Source: Puniceicoccaceae bacterium (GTDB lineage: Bacteria; Verrucomicrobiota; Verrucomicrobiia; Opitutales; Coraliomargaritaceae). From it: a stretch of 64,000 bases of DNA. Made by a program: the position numbers and the translations under genes. Location: positions 248,001 to 312,000 of the forward strand of contig JAGYJE010000001.1 of NCBI GenBank assembly GCA_018402305.1, read 5' to 3'. Numbering within the stretch: position 1 is the first letter of the stretch; each line of letters opens with the position of its first letter. The notes under the pieces were generated by a model, which saw nothing but the letters and a program-made list of their open reading frames with translations, was not told the DNA's origin and searched no databases. This document shows, one piece after another, positions 1-10,448 of the stretch.

Positions 1-2316
1 GGGTTCCAGCGCGTGCGGCTCAATGGGGTGATCCGCCGCTTGGACGAGGGCAATTTGATCGACTCAAAGGCCAGTTCGATCTCGGTTGAGATTGTGGTCG
101 ACCGTGTCGTCCTCAAGACGGAGCAGCGCAGTCGCCTGGCTGATTCGATCGAGTTGGCCTTCAGCGAAGGGCATGACCGCGCGATCATCCTCATCGAGGA
201 CGGAGACGACTGGCGCGAATTGTCGCTCAGCAACCGGCTTGCTTGTGTGAGTTGCGGGGAGATCTACGAGGCGGTCTCGCCCCGGCATTTTTCCTGGAAT
301 CATGCGGAGGGTGCCTGTGCCGAGTGTGGTGGCTTGGGCGAGACGCTGCAGTTTCAACCCGAACTTCTGGTCCCGGACACCGGACTTTCCATTAAAAAAG
401 GTGCGATCAAGCCTTGGCGGCTCGGCTCCAAGCAGATGATCATTCGGCATAATGCCTTGCTCAAGCAACTGGCCGAACAGCTACCCTTTGACCCCGAACT
501 ACCCTGGGAAGAACTCGCAGCGGACATCCGAGAGCAAATCCTGCATGGGTGCGGGGAGCGGCTCTTCAGCTTCAAGCTCAAGGGGGGGAATTCCAAGCCC
601 GAGCCGATGCATTTTGAGGGGGTCTTGGCTGACCTTGAGAACATTCGCCGCCACACAACAAGTGATGCCCTTCGTGCGCGATTGATGGCCTATCAGACGA
701 GCAGCCGCTGCGAATCGTGCGAGGGACGCCGCCTGCGAAAAGCCAGCTTAAGTGTCTTGATTGAGGGGTATTCGATCACTGATTTTCTAGCGATGCCGCT
801 GCTGGGGGCGCTGGGCTTCGTCGACTCCTTGCAAAAGGGGGCTGACTACGCGACGGTGAGCGATGCGGTGCGTGGGCTCCGCTCGCGCTTATCCTTTTTG
901 AACGAAGTCGGCTTAAGCTACCTCACCCTGAACCGTGGCTATGCCACACTCAGTGGCGGTGAAGCGCAGCGAGTGCGCCTGGCCACGCAGCTCGGGATGT
1001 CGTTGATTGGGGTGGTTTATCTTCTGGACGAGCCCAGCATCGGATTGCATCCCTTGGACAATCGGCGTCTTATCCAGACCTTGATCGGCCTGCGCGACCG
1101 TGGGAACTCAGTCGTCGTGGTCGAGCACGACGGGGAAACGATGCTGGCAGCGGACCACCTCATCGAGCTCGGTCCGGGGGCCGGGGTGGAGGGGGGGCAT
1201 TTAATCTACCAAGGGAGCCCAAAGGATTCCTTCAGCGATGCGGGCAGCCGCTCGGGTATGTTTTTGAGTGGTGAGGTGCGGGTGGAGAAGAACGCGGCAA
1301 CGCTTCGGCCGAAGCAGGACTGGCTGCGTATCGAAGGCGCGCGGGAGAATAACCTGAAAAAGGTAGATGTCGGCTTCCCGGTAGGTTTGCTCACCGTAGT
1401 GTGCGGTATTTCCGGGTCGGGTAAAAGCACACTGGTCAACGACGTGCTGGCCAAGGCAGCGGCATTTAAGCTGAATCGCGCCAAGGTGATCCCCGGCCGA
1501 CACGACCGGATCTCCGGGCTGGATAACTTTCTTTCGGTCATCCAGGTCGACCAGTCTCCCATCGGGCGCAGTCCCCGTTCCAACCCGGCGACCTTCACAA
1601 AGCTCTTTGATCAGCTGCGCGACCTGTTCGCCAAATGCTCCTTGGCAAAAATCCGCGGCTATAAGCGCAAGCGTTTTTCATTCAACGTGAGCGGCGGGCG
1701 TTGTGAGCGTTGCAAAGGTGATGGCGTCATCAAACTCGACATGCAATTCATGGCGGACGTTTACAGTGAGTGTCCGAGTTGCAACGGGCGTCGCTACAAT
1801 CGCGAGACACTGGATGTGCGGTTCAAAGGCTACAGCATAGCGGACGTTTTGGAGATGAGCGTCGACGAAGCGCTCGGGGTCTTTGGCAAGCAGCCCCGCA
1901 TCGCGGAAAAGCTCCGCACGCTGGCCGATGTCGGGCTCGGCTACATCAAGCTCGGGCAACCGGCGACGACGCTTTCCGGCGGTGAGGCGCAGCGAATCAA
2001 GCTATCGCTTGAATTGAGCAAGCGCCAGCAGGGGCAGACCCTATACATCCTCGACGAGCCAACCACCGGTTTACACTGGCTGGATGTGCAGCGGCTGATG
2101 GATCTGCTTTTTAAGCTTCGCGATGCGGGCAACACCATTCTCATCATCGAGCACGATCTCGATCTCATCCGCATGGCCGACTGGGTCGTTGAGCTCGGGC
2201 CGGAGGGTGGGGTCGGTGGGGGTGAGTTACTCTACGCGGGCGGTGCGGTTGAGTTTTGCCAGGGTCAGGGGACGCCGACGCAGGCGGTCTTGCCTCTAGC
2301 CCGTGAGACGGCCTGA
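1..2316 (+). CDS. uvrA: UvrA, excinuclease ABC subunit A (5' partial)
   Basis: Damage-recognition ATPase of UvrABC nucleotide excision repair. The frame is open from base 1 and the first Walker A is missing, so the N-terminus lies outside the window; 771 of the usual ~940 residues remain. Visible in order: zinc-finger Cys pairs CVSCG...CAECG (~82-107), CESCEGRR (~238), ABC signature [12 protein letters not shown] with [10 protein letters not shown] (~316-345), second Walker [10 protein letters not shown] (~470), second zinc module CERCKGDG...CPSCNGRR (~571-600), second signature [12 protein letters not shown] with LDEPTTGLH (~657-690). The PRSNPATFT segment is typical of UvrA. Convergent with the minus-strand permease gene; no clear terminator between them. 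Confidence 0.96.
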   Translation, partial: GFQRVRLNGVIRRLDEGNLIDSKASSISVEIVVDRVVLKTEQRSRLADSIELAFSEGHDRAIILIEDGDDWRELSLSNRLACVSCGEIYEAVSPRHFSWNHAEGACAECGGLGETLQFQPELLVPDTGLSIKKGAIKPWRLGSKQMIIRHNALLKQLAEQLPFDPELPWEELAADIREQILHGCGERLFSFKLKGGNSKPEPMHFEGVLADLENIRRHTTSDALRARLMAYQTSSRCESCEGRRLRKASLSVLIEGYSITDFLAMPLLGALGFVDSLQKGADYATVSDAVRGLRSRLSFLNEVGLSYLTLNRGYATLSGGEAQRVRLATQLGMSLIGVVYLLDEPSIGLHPLDNRRLIQTLIGLRDRGNSVVVVEHDGETMLAADHLIELGPGAGVEGGHLIYQGSPKDSFSDAGSRSGMFLSGEVRVEKNAATLRPKQDWLRIEGARENNLKKVDVGFPVGLLTVVCGISGSGKSTLVNDVLAKAAAFKLNRAKVIPGRHDRISGLDNFLSVIQVDQSPIGRSPRSNPATFTKLFDQLRDLFAKCSLAKIRGYKRKRFSFNVSGGRCERCKGDGVIKLDMQFMADVYSECPSCNGRRYNRETLDVRFKGYSIADVLEMSVDEALGVFGKQPRIAEKLRTLADVGLGYIKLGQPATTLSGGEAQRIKLSLELSKRQQGQTLYILDEPTTGLHWLDVQRLMDLLFKLRDAGNTILIIEHDLDLIRMADWVVELGPEGGVGGGELLYAGGAVEFCQGQGTPTQAVLPLARETA

Positions 2317-2348
2317 AAGCTTGAGTGCCATCCGCGACGTAGGGCAGC

Positions 2349-3299
2349 TCAAAAGTTGAGCACTTGGACGCCCAGCATCACCCAAAGTGGGATCGTGAGA
2401 AAGCTAACAGCAGTCGTCGCAAGGACCACCTTCAGCGCGACATCCGGCGAGCCATCGAAGTGGCGTGTCAGCACGATGGGAAATACTGCGCAGGGCATGG
2501 CGGCCTGAATGATCATGACTTGCTTGAGCTCGATGGAAAACGGGAGCAGCCAGGCAAAAACGAGGAATGCGACCGGAAAGATACCCAAGCGCAACAGGCA
2601 GGCAGCGACCGGTATGCGGATCCGGTCGACCAGTTCGGATAGCTTGGCAAGATCCGCAAAAGTCGCTCCGATAAGGATGAGGCCCAGCGGGATGGCGCAT
2701 TGGCCCAGAAGGTTGACCGACTCGAAGGCAAAATTTGGCATGCGTTCGTCGAGTCCGAGCCAGTTCATCGGCACGGCCACGAGGATGGCAATGACCGGGC
2801 CGCTGAAGATCCGCTTCCAGAGCGACTTCGGATCGTTTGCTGAGAGAATAAAGCCGACCCCCAGCGCCCACATAGCCATCTCCACGCCGACGTTGTGCAC
2901 CAGCAATACCCCCGTGGTCTCACGGTCAAAAAGCAAAGCAATGATGGGGATCGGGAAGTAGCCGTAATTATACATGCCCGTGCTAAAGGCAAAGGTGCGA
3001 CACTCCCGCCGGTCGCCGATCTTCAGCTTGCGTGCGACGAGCATGCAGACCCCAAATCCAGCGACGATACTGGTAAAGCCAACGAGCGGCGGGAGCACGA
3101 TATTTTCCGGCTGGCGCAGGGCCTCATTGCCCAGGATGTAGGAAAAAATCAGTGCCGGGTAGAGTAGGTTGACGACCAAATTCATCAAACTGCGATCCGC
3201 CTCTTCGGTGAGCCAACCGATCCGCCGCGCTAAGAAACCACCCCCGATGACGAGAAAGACCGGGATGATAGCCGTAAAGATAAGCGAGGACGTGTTCAT
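2349..3299 (-). CDS. AEC family (auxin efflux carrier-like) permease
   Basis: Predicted 10-helix inner-membrane transporter of the AEC/BART type, 316 residues, the usual family length. The N-terminal helix ([20 protein letters not shown]) and the internal repeat of five hydrophobic segments per half are visible; a Pro-rich discontinuity ([13 protein letters not shown]) fits the family. Bacterial members export small organic or amino acids, but the substrate cannot be read from sequence. Its ATG overlaps the stop of the upstream ilvA by 4 bases (ATGA), so the two are translationally coupled; export of threonine, 2-oxobutyrate or a branched-chain product is a context inference only. Confidence 0.85.
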   Translation of the reverse strand: MNTSSLIFTAIIPVFLVIGGGFLARRIGWLTEEADRSLMNLVVNLLYPALIFSYILGNEALRQPENIVLPPLVGFTSIVAGFGVCMLVARKLKIGDRRECRTFAFSTGMYNYGYFPIPIIALLFDRETTGVLLVHNVGVEMAMWALGVGFILSANDPKSLWKRIFSGPVIAILVAVPMNWLGLDERMPNFAFESVNLLGQCAIPLGLILIGATFADLAKLSELVDRIRIPVAACLLRLGIFPVAFLVFAWLLPFSIELKQVMIIQAAMPCAVFPIVLTRHFDGSPDVALKVVLATTAVSFLTIPLWVMLGVQVLNF

Positions 3300-4828
3300 G
3301 AGCCGATGATTCGCTGGAGGGTGCGACTCGAAATCCGTTTGTAGGTGCGGTAAGCGTGGTGTGCAGAGTCGAGGACTGCCTCAAAAGAGGCGTATTCGGT
3401 TTCGTCGAAAAACTCAAAGCCGAGCAGCGCACGGCCCACGCGTTCCCCGGAATAGACGTAGTTGAAGTAACAGAGATTGGAATGAGGACTCACCGCTTTG
3501 AGAAACTCAGCCAGCACACCGGGGCGCTCGTGAAATTCGAGGGTAATGAAGATCGGGAGCTGCATCAGCTTAGGATCGTAGGGGATCAATCGAAAACCAA
3601 CGTCAGGCTCGGAAGTCACCTCGTGATGCGCGTAGCCACCACTTTGCAAGGCCTGGCAAAGCACTTCAAACTCCATCGGCGCGACGTCGAAGCCGATAAC
3701 CGGGCCCGCCGTATCCGCATCCGTTTTTCCATATTGAAAATCCATGATGCTGACAGCACTGGGAAGCGAATCGAGCAGGCCATACATGGCACCGGCTTTC
3801 TCCGGAATTTCAATTTGGAGAAAACGGCGGCGCGCCGCACCGACCGCTGAGCGGCGGGCGATGTTTGCCAATTGCTCAAAATCCATATTCGCGCCACAGA
3901 GCACACTCAAAACACGCTTCCCGGACAAAGCGGCGCGTTGTTGGAGGATGGCGGCGATTCCCATGGCCCCAGAGGGCTCCGGGATACAGCGGAGCTCTTC
4001 CCAGAGAAACTGGATCGCCGCGGAGACCTCGTCGTTACTAACCGTCACCCACTCATCGATCAAGTCGGCGCAGATTTGGTGGGTTAGGCGGCCGACCTTA
4101 CGCACGGCAGTGCCATCGCAAAAGACGTCGACATGTTCCAGCGTAACCGGATGCCCCGCACGAACCGCCGCGGCCATCGATGCCTGCTCGGTCCCCTCGA
4201 CGCCGACGATTTGGATGTCGGGGAAATTTGTTTTCAACCAGGTAGCGGTGGCCGCCGCCATGCCACCCCCGCCGATTTGCAGGTAGGCAACATCGAAAGG
4301 TCCCTTCCCGGACATGACCACTTCGTCGGCCAGCGTTCCTTGCCCGCCCATGACCAAGAGATCATCGTAGGCATGGATGTAGGTCAGCCCGTCCTGCGCG
4401 GCGCATTCGTGGGCGGCCGTGCTGGCCTGATCGTAGCTATCGCCAAGGAGGCGGATCTCGACCTGATCGCCCCCGTGGCGCTGCACGGCCACCTGCTTCA
4501 TACGTGGCGTGGAGAGCGGCATGTAGATAATCGCCCGCGTGCCCAGTTTTCGGGCCGCCAAGGCGACGCCCTGGGCATGGTTCCCGGCCGATGCGGTGAC
4601 CACTCCGGCTTTCAACTCCGCATGGCATAACTGTGCCATGCAGTTATAGGCCCCGCGCCATTTATAGGCATGGATGGGTGAAAGGTCCTCCCGCTTGACG
4701 AATATTTCCACGGAAGGATCGCACAGCGTGATCAAGTCCAACGAGGTGGCCTCGCCGATTTCGTAAATGCGGCGGCGGGCGTGCAGGATCTCTTGTCTGA
4801 GTTGTTCTTGGAGGGTCTCGCTATCCAT
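3296..4828 (-). CDS. ilvA: Threonine ammonia-lyase, biosynthetic (IlvA)
   Basis: PLP enzyme converting threonine to 2-oxobutyrate and ammonia, the first step to isoleucine. The fold-type II core shows the PLP-lysine segment [13 protein letters not shown] (~50-60), the ASAGNHAQG loop (~100), the glycine-rich phosphate-binding loop IGGGGMAAA, and a C-terminal regulatory region of about 170 residues with two ACT-like halves (from [16 protein letters not shown] onward), expected to bind isoleucine or valine. 510 residues, normal for the long allosteric form. The frame could extend upstream to 5077, but that would run into hrpB; the ATG at 4828 starts right where homologues begin. Divergent from hrpB, coupled to the AEC permease downstream. 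Confidence 0.93.
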   Translation of the reverse strand: MDSETLQEQLRQEILHARRRIYEIGEATSLDLITLCDPSVEIFVKREDLSPIHAYKWRGAYNCMAQLCHAELKAGVVTASAGNHAQGVALAARKLGTRAIIYMPLSTPRMKQVAVQRHGGDQVEIRLLGDSYDQASTAAHECAAQDGLTYIHAYDDLLVMGGQGTLADEVVMSGKGPFDVAYLQIGGGGMAAATATWLKTNFPDIQIVGVEGTEQASMAAAVRAGHPVTLEHVDVFCDGTAVRKVGRLTHQICADLIDEWVTVSNDEVSAAIQFLWEELRCIPEPSGAMGIAAILQQRAALSGKRVLSVLCGANMDFEQLANIARRSAVGAARRRFLQIEIPEKAGAMYGLLDSLPSAVSIMDFQYGKTDADTAGPVIGFDVAPMEFEVLCQALQSGGYAHHEVTSEPDVGFRLIPYDPKLMQLPIFITLEFHERPGVLAEFLKAVSPHSNLCYFNYVYSGERVGRALLGFEFFDETEYASFEAVLDSAHHAYRTYKRISSRTLQRIIGS

Positions 4829-4967
4829 CCCCCCGACTCCATATGAATTTCGGGTTGGGCTCAACTGGAAACGCAGGCACCCCGGCAGGTGTCCAGGAGG
4901 GCCGGCCTTGCCGTCATTGAAGGTTGAGTTTTTTGCCGCGCGCGTCGAAGTTCGGGCACTTCCCTCG

Positions 4968-7520
4968 ATGCCCAAAAAAGAAAGCAAACTTCCGATCTTT
5001 GATGTTGCCGAGGCCTTGCTCGCAGGCCTCGGGCAAACCGGTCGCGTCGTCCTCTCCGCGCCAACGGGCTCCGGCAAGTCAACGCAGGTGCCTCAGATCC
5101 TACTCGATCACGGTGAAATCGAGGGCGAAATCGTGGTCCTGCAGCCGCGTCGTCTGGCAGCGAGGCTGCTGGCCAAACGCGTCGCTGCGGAGCGCGGGGG
5201 CTCCCTTGGGGCAGAAGTCGGCTACCAGATTCGTTTCGAAAATATGGTCAGTGCGCAGACCAGAATACGCTTTGTGACCGAGGCGATCCTGCTCAGGCAG
5301 ATACTGGAGGACCCCGGGTTGGCCGGTGTTGGAGCGGTGATTTTCGACGAGTTTCACGAGCGGCATTTGACCAGTGACCTCAGCCTCGCCTGCGCGCTTC
5401 GGACGGTCGCCGCGGAGCGGCCCGATCTCAAGCTGGTTGTCATGTCTGCGACATTGGACATCGAGGCTCTGGAATGTTTTTTAAAGCCCTGTGTGCGCGT
5501 GGAAGCCTCGGGGCGGCTCTATCCGGTGACGATCAGCTATGCGGGGGCGGCCCTTGGGCGCGATGCGGCTCCGGTTTGGGAGCGGACGGCGCGGGCTTTC
5601 AAAGAGTCGGTTGCCGGAAAGCCGGGCGACGTGCTCGTCTTTATGCCGGGTGCCTTTGAAATACGGAAGACGATCGAGGCCCTGCAGCGCCTACCCGAGG
5701 CGCGGAGCTACGAAGTGCTGCCGCTGCATGGTGAGCTCCCGCCGGAAGCACAGGATCGCGCTGTGTCGACAGGAGATCGACCGAAGATCATCGTCTCCAC
5801 GAATGTCGCCGAGACCTCGATCACGATCGAAGGCGTGCGCACGGTGATCGACGGCGGACTGGCGCGTGTCGCGCGGTATGATCCCCGGCGCGGGATTGAT
5901 TCGATCTTGGTGGAGGGAATCAGCCGCGCCTCGGCGGAGCAGCGGAGCGGACGGGCCGGACGCACAGCGCCGGGGCAGTGTATCCGGCTTTGGAGCGAGG
6001 CTGAGCAAGGGGCCCGGACGGAACGGGATGATGCCGAGGTCAAGCGAGTCGATCTATCCGAGACGAAGTTGATGTTGGCCTCTGCGGGGATGAATGACTG
6101 GAGGGGCTTCCCCTGGTATGAGGCACCAGCGGAGGAGAGCCTCGCTCGGGCCGAGGTGCTGTTGCGGGACCTTGGTGCAATCACTGAGGCCGGGGGCATT
6201 ACGGAAATCGGAAAAAAGATGGCGGAGTTTCCCCTGCACCCCCGCTATGCAAGAATGCTCATTGAGGCGAACGAGTTGGGCGTGCTCCCGGACGTCAGCC
6301 GAATCGCGGCGCTCAGCCAGGGGCGTCCCATCTACCGTGCTGCCCGCGAGGATCGCATTCGCCGGGAGCAAATGAAGCAAATCGAAGATGCCGTGGATAA
6401 CCGGTCCGATTTCTTTGTGCAACTGCGTGCCTTCGAATTTGCCGAGTCGGCCAAGTTTCATCCCGGGGCCTGCGCGGCCTTGGGGATTCATGGCGGGGCG
6501 GCCCGGCAGGTGGCCTCCGTCGCGCAGCAACTCATGCGCCTGGCGGAGCGGGCGGGGCTGGATGTTCGGGAAGCCAGCTTGCCGGATCTGCACGAGCGGA
6601 TCGGCAAGTGCCTCCTGGTGGGGTTTAGCGACCATCTGTGTCTGCGAAACGATCGCGGCACGCGGCGTTGCCGAATGGTGCATGGGCGGAGCGGTGAATT
6701 GCGGCGTGAGAGCGTGGTTGAGGCGGCGCTCTTTGTAGCCGCAGAAATAGAAGAGCGGGAAATGCGCGGGGATGTGGGGGTCTTACTCGGATTGGCAACG
6801 GCAGTGGAACTGGACTGGCTCAAGGCCGCGTTTCCCGGAGATTTCATCGAAGCAAAGCAGACCCAATACGATGCCGATACGCGGCGGGTGATCAGTCGCT
6901 CCGAGTTGCGCTTTCGTGATTTAGTCCTCAGCAGCAAAGACCACGGGGAGCCAAACCTCGACCAAGCAGCGGAGCTTCTTTCAGCCGAAGTCCTTCGGGG
7001 AAATCTCAAATTGAAGCAGTGGGATGCTGAAGTGGATAATTGGATACAGCGCGTCAACTTTGTGGCCAAGCATTGCCCCGAAACGGAAATTGCGCCAATC
7101 GACGACGAGGCGCGGGCCTTGATCATCGGGCAGATCTGCTATGGAGCGCTCAGCTACAAGGAAATCAAAGATCGGCCTGTGCTACCTGCTGTGAAAGAGT
7201 GGATCGGGCCGGAGCAGCAATATTACATCGAGACCTACGCGCCGAGGGAGCTCATGCTGCCCGGGCGTCATCGACCCAGCCGGATTCGTTACGAAGCGGA
7301 CGGGAGGGCCGTGATCGCATCGAAGCTTCAGGATTTCTACGACGTGCCGGGGGATAACCTCCGGATCGCAAACGGAAAGGTACCGCTATTGGTTGAGTTG
7401 CTGGCACCCAATCAGCGGCCTGCGCATTTGACGGATGATCTGGATGGCTTTTGGACCGGAGCCTACCTGCATGTGCGGAAAGAACTCGCCGGGCGCTACC
7501 CGAAGCACGAGTGGCGGTGA
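4968..7520 (+). CDS. hrpB: ATP-dependent helicase HrpB (DEAH family)
   Basis: DExH-box helicase of the HrpB family, 850 residues. Motifs in order: Walker [11 protein letters not shown] (~35), DEFHER (DExH, ~128), SATLD (motif III, ~163), [18 protein letters not shown] (motif V, ~280), QRSGRAGRT (motif VI, ~325), followed by HA2/OB-fold and the family-specific C-terminal domain. The ATG at 4968 (MPKKESK) was preferred over the longer frame from 4767 because the extension overlaps ilvA and looks non-coding. Cellular role of HrpB in bacteria is poorly defined (RNA-linked helicase). Runs toward the TPR gene 55 bases downstream. Confidence 0.93.
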   Translation: MPKKESKLPIFDVAEALLAGLGQTGRVVLSAPTGSGKSTQVPQILLDHGEIEGEIVVLQPRRLAARLLAKRVAAERGGSLGAEVGYQIRFENMVSAQTRIRFVTEAILLRQILEDPGLAGVGAVIFDEFHERHLTSDLSLACALRTVAAERPDLKLVVMSATLDIEALECFLKPCVRVEASGRLYPVTISYAGAALGRDAAPVWERTARAFKESVAGKPGDVLVFMPGAFEIRKTIEALQRLPEARSYEVLPLHGELPPEAQDRAVSTGDRPKIIVSTNVAETSITIEGVRTVIDGGLARVARYDPRRGIDSILVEGISRASAEQRSGRAGRTAPGQCIRLWSEAEQGARTERDDAEVKRVDLSETKLMLASAGMNDWRGFPWYEAPAEESLARAEVLLRDLGAITEAGGITEIGKKMAEFPLHPRYARMLIEANELGVLPDVSRIAALSQGRPIYRAAREDRIRREQMKQIEDAVDNRSDFFVQLRAFEFAESAKFHPGACAALGIHGGAARQVASVAQQLMRLAERAGLDVREASLPDLHERIGKCLLVGFSDHLCLRNDRGTRRCRMVHGRSGELRRESVVEAALFVAAEIEEREMRGDVGVLLGLATAVELDWLKAAFPGDFIEAKQTQYDADTRRVISRSELRFRDLVLSSKDHGEPNLDQAAELLSAEVLRGNLKLKQWDAEVDNWIQRVNFVAKHCPETEIAPIDDEARALIIGQICYGALSYKEIKDRPVLPAVKEWIGPEQQYYIETYAPRELMLPGRHRPSRIRYEADGRAVIASKLQDFYDVPGDNLRIANGKVPLLVELLAPNQRPAHLTDDLDGFWTGAYLHVRKELAGRYPKHEWR

Positions 7521-7575
7521 GATCACTCCGAATGCTTTGTTGCAAAAACGTTGGTGTGGCGCATTTATAGGGAGC

Positions 7576-9177
7576 ATGAGTCGTAGTAAAAAGCCTGTTT
7601 TGATTGTCGCGTCGGTATTGGTGGCACTCATCGTCATCCCTCTGGTGCTGCTTGTGGTGTCCCGCTTGGGCAACGAGGGCGGCGGTTCGTCTGGCGGGGG
7701 TTCTAGCAAGGGGAGCAGCAACGCATCCGAGGTGGCTGACTTCAACCTGCGGCAGTTAGCCAGCCGTGCCACGGATTTGATTGAAGGGGAGATGGCCGAT
7801 GCATTGCGACAAAATGATATTTCTCTGGATTTCATGTCGGCGTTGAAGCGCGATGCCGAGCAGGCAGCCAGCGCGATGGCCCGGGGACGGTTGGATGATG
7901 CGAGGGAGCGTTACACCAGTGTAATCGAGACGGCGGAGGCACGGCTTGCGGCGCTGGAGTTAGCGGATCGGGCGCTGGAAATGAGTGCTTTGACCTTTGC
8001 CGAGTTGGAGCGACTGGAATCGCTCAAGGCTAACTTTGAAAATACCTACAATGAATCCGTGGCGAAGTATGAAGGCGGCCTAACTGCCTTAAATGCGGGT
8101 GATTACCAGAGAGCCATTGATGACTTCGAGATGAGCCAGGCGATTCTAGGTGATTTGGAGGCACGATCCATCCAGCAACTAGCCGATTTCGTTGAGGCTG
8201 GATACGAAGCGCTTGAGAATTATGAACTGGAGACAGCTCGCCGCGCGTTTGAATCAGCGAGGGGCCTCGAGCCCGACAAGGCCGAGGCGCGGGAGGGGCT
8301 TGCCATGGTGGAAGCACTCGATGGCATCAGTGATGCCGTGAAAGCGATACAGGAATTGGAAAAGGCCGGTCAATTGGAGGAGGCGCTGGTGGCGATGGAT
8401 CGTTTGGCGGAAATGAACCCCGACAATCCATTCATTGAAAAGCAACTCCAGTCGCTTGAGGATCGTATTGCCGAGCGTGATTTTGAAAAGCTGGTGCGTC
8501 AATCCGAGGACGAGGCTGGGGCGGGGGAGCTTGGGCTGGCCATTGCATCGTTGGAGGCTGCTCTGGAAATCATGAGCTCGGCAGAAAAGGAGGCCCGCTT
8601 GGCTGAGCTCAAAGAACGCTACAAGGCGAGGCGCCTGGAGATCCTTCTGACGGACGGCTACGATGCGCTCGTGGCGGGTCGCTATGAAGCGGCGAGAAAC
8701 TTCTACAAGGAGGCCGTTGCGTTGGCCCCGGATTCGAAGGAGGCTCGGACCGGGTTGGAAAAGGCATCCAGCCTTTATTTGGCAAACATCCGCTACAGTC
8801 AGAACATGGCAGGTGCGGCTCGCTACATTGAGGAGGGGCGTTTCCCCTTGGCGGCGAAGCTTTTTAATGAAGCTATGAGCAGTCGGCCGAGTAATGTGGT
8901 GCCGTCACAAAACACGGAGGAGACGCGTATTCGGGATATTTTGAAAGCGCAGTCAGCGGAAGTGCCCGTGACCATTCGCTCGGATCGGCGTACCTTTGTC
9001 AGTATGATCGGCGTGTTTGCTCCGGACCGCTTGCGGGAAAAAGAACTGAAATTGTTTCCTGATGTCTATAAGCTGCGTGGAACACGCAACGGATATGAAC
9101 CCGTTGAAATCGAGATCAAAGTCGACGCCACACAACCCAATCCAACCGTCACCGTAGAATGCACGGAAAAAATATAG
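7576..9177 (+). CDS. Membrane-anchored TPR-like protein, function unknown
   Basis: 533-residue protein with a single N-terminal transmembrane helix (VLIVASVLVALIVIPLVLLV, ~8-27), a Gly/Ser-rich linker with Asn (~33-50), then about 400 residues of helical repeats resembling tetratricopeptide repeats (for example AGDYQRAIDDFEMSQAIL, VAGRYEAARNFYKEAVALAP). The last ~75 residues (from VPVTIRSDRRTFVSMIGVF) look like a small beta domain of PEGA type. The ATG at 7576 follows a GGGAG four bases upstream. Probably an inner-membrane scaffold facing the periplasm. The next gene begins inside its last codons, so the two are likely co-translated. No functional assignment can be made. Confidence 0.8.
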   Translation: MSRSKKPVLIVASVLVALIVIPLVLLVVSRLGNEGGGSSGGGSSKGSSNASEVADFNLRQLASRATDLIEGEMADALRQNDISLDFMSALKRDAEQAASAMARGRLDDARERYTSVIETAEARLAALELADRALEMSALTFAELERLESLKANFENTYNESVAKYEGGLTALNAGDYQRAIDDFEMSQAILGDLEARSIQQLADFVEAGYEALENYELETARRAFESARGLEPDKAEAREGLAMVEALDGISDAVKAIQELEKAGQLEEALVAMDRLAEMNPDNPFIEKQLQSLEDRIAERDFEKLVRQSEDEAGAGELGLAIASLEAALEIMSSAEKEARLAELKERYKARRLEILLTDGYDALVAGRYEAARNFYKEAVALAPDSKEARTGLEKASSLYLANIRYSQNMAGAARYIEEGRFPLAAKLFNEAMSSRPSNVVPSQNTEETRIRDILKAQSAEVPVTIRSDRRTFVSMIGVFAPDRLREKELKLFPDVYKLRGTRNGYEPVEIEIKVDATQPNPTVTVECTEKI

Positions 9178-9809
9178 TTCGTCTCAGGCCGGTGAACGCT
9201 TGGCGCGTGTTGGCCGTCTTGATCGTGGGGGGTCTATGCAGTGCGGGGCAACTACTGGAGGCGGCACCAGATCCGGATTTGTTTGACGGTCGGGTCGAGC
9301 AGGCCGAACCAAGCTCCGGAGCTGGCGGTGCTTCCGGCGAGGGCGGCGATGCGGGCGGCGATTCAGGAGCGACCGGGGGTGCGTCTGGTGCGTCTGGTTC
9401 CGGCGGGGCCGTGGGTGAGGCGGGCGCCGAGGCTCGGGATCCGGGGTCGGCCGGAAGTTCCGGCGGGGTCGGAGCCGAGGGAGCTCCGGCGGGTTCCAGC
9501 GGGGGTGCGTCGACTGCTGAAACGAGCAAATCCGGCGGTGGATCCGGCTCTTCGGCCGGCGGCGAGGCATCCGAGCGCAACTTTGAGGATTTCGGTTTTG
9601 GTGGCACGGGGACAGAGGAGACGGTGGAGATCAACCGCTCCAAGGAGGGCAGTGCGCCTCCGCTCGCCCGGAGGGCCTCCAGTTCAATCGGGACGACGGA
9701 GGCCGGGACCTCCTCCACGAACGCCGGGCAGGATAGCCGCGGTGGCACACAAGGCAGCACCAGTAGTGGATCGGGCGACTTTGGGACCGACCTGCCAAGC
9801 GGGCTGTAG
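9159..9809 (+). CDS. Exported Gly/Ser/Ala-rich low-complexity protein
   Basis: 216 residues starting 19 bases before the end of the TPR gene. The N-terminus has a signal peptide (VNAWRVLAVLIVGGLCSAGQ, ~11-30, probable cleavage before APDPDLF). The mature part is almost wholly glycine, serine, alanine and glutamate with degenerate GGASG/GGAVG/GSSGG units, and carries little other composition than a short acidic patch ERNFEDFGFGG (~145). No family recognised. An antisense frame (9149-9844) is also open because of the GC-rich repeats, but the signal peptide and gene order favour this strand. Could be a flexible cell-surface or periplasmic spacer. Confidence 0.6.
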   Translation: MHGKNIVRLRPVNAWRVLAVLIVGGLCSAGQLLEAAPDPDLFDGRVEQAEPSSGAGGASGEGGDAGGDSGATGGASGASGSGGAVGEAGAEARDPGSAGSSGGVGAEGAPAGSSGGASTAETSKSGGGSGSSAGGEASERNFEDFGFGGTGTEETVEINRSKEGSAPPLARRASSSIGTTEAGTSSTNAGQDSRGGTQGSTSSGSGDFGTDLPSGL

Positions 9810-9939
9810 TGACAGAAGCGAACGACACCGAGACGTAAAACCATCGAAACGAATCATGATCAACCGAAACGAGATAAGGAGCGGTTCTAAAGGCACCAAG
9901 GATGCGCCGGCACGATCCCGCCCGCGTGCGCGAGGGCAG

Positions 9940-10407
9940 ATGCACATGGCCGGTCTGCTTACCTTGCTTTTCGTGGGAAGCTTGTCAGCCGCACCGCTGC
10001 GGGTGATCGATGAGACGGCGATCCCCTTTATGTCCTTTCTCTCCAAGGCTGATTTCGACGGCCGTTACCCAGGCGTCATGGTGTCCAGTTCCCAAGAACT
10101 CGACAGCGGTTGGTATGTTATCTACGAGCATGCGTCGCTCAATTACTACTTTGGGCCGATTCTCCTGGAATCAATTGGCCAGGACTATCTGGAGAAACTC
10201 AGGGAGACCGTGGAGGCGGCAGTTGCGGCGAGACCGTCGATCCAGAGCTATCGACTCGAGCTCAGCTACGAGCCAAGCGACGCAGCGGAACGTGATTCAG
10301 GGGCAGGCGAACCGGCAACGGATCAACCTCGCAATACGCCGCCTTCGCCTCCCGAGCCAAAAACTGGCTTCTGGGGACTGGTCAAACGGATATTCGGATT
10401 TGGCTAA
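9940..10407 (+). CDS. Small exported protein, function unknown
   Basis: 155 residues if started at 9940 (GAGGG three bases upstream, immediate signal peptide MHMAGLLTLLFVGSLSA); an in-frame ATG at 9856 would add 28 basic residues before the signal peptide and cannot be excluded. The mature part holds a short alpha/beta-looking region (DGRYPGVMVSSSQELDSGW...SIQSYRLELSY), a Pro/Glu-rich linker, and ends in an amphipathic tail KTGFWGLVKRIFGFG that could contact membrane. Third member of a same-strand trio with the TPR protein and the Gly-rich protein, so it may share their unknown role. Confidence 0.65.
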   Translation: MHMAGLLTLLFVGSLSAAPLRVIDETAIPFMSFLSKADFDGRYPGVMVSSSQELDSGWYVIYEHASLNYYFGPILLESIGQDYLEKLRETVEAAVAARPSIQSYRLELSYEPSDAAERDSGAGEPATDQPRNTPPSPPEPKTGFWGLVKRIFGFG

Positions 10408-10448
10408 GCTTGAGTAGGGCGAAGGAAGGGCGACTGCAGACCCGGCGG

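Noticed and set aside
4767..5077. Extended N-termini of hrpB (to 4767) and ilvA (to 5077)
   Set aside because: The extensions overlap each other on opposite strands and look non-coding; both families start at the inner ATGs (4968 and 4828).
9241..9855. Long Arg-rich plus-strand frame ahead of the small exported protein
   Set aside because: It is the out-of-frame reading of the Gly-rich gene; Arg/Pro bias is typical of such shadows.
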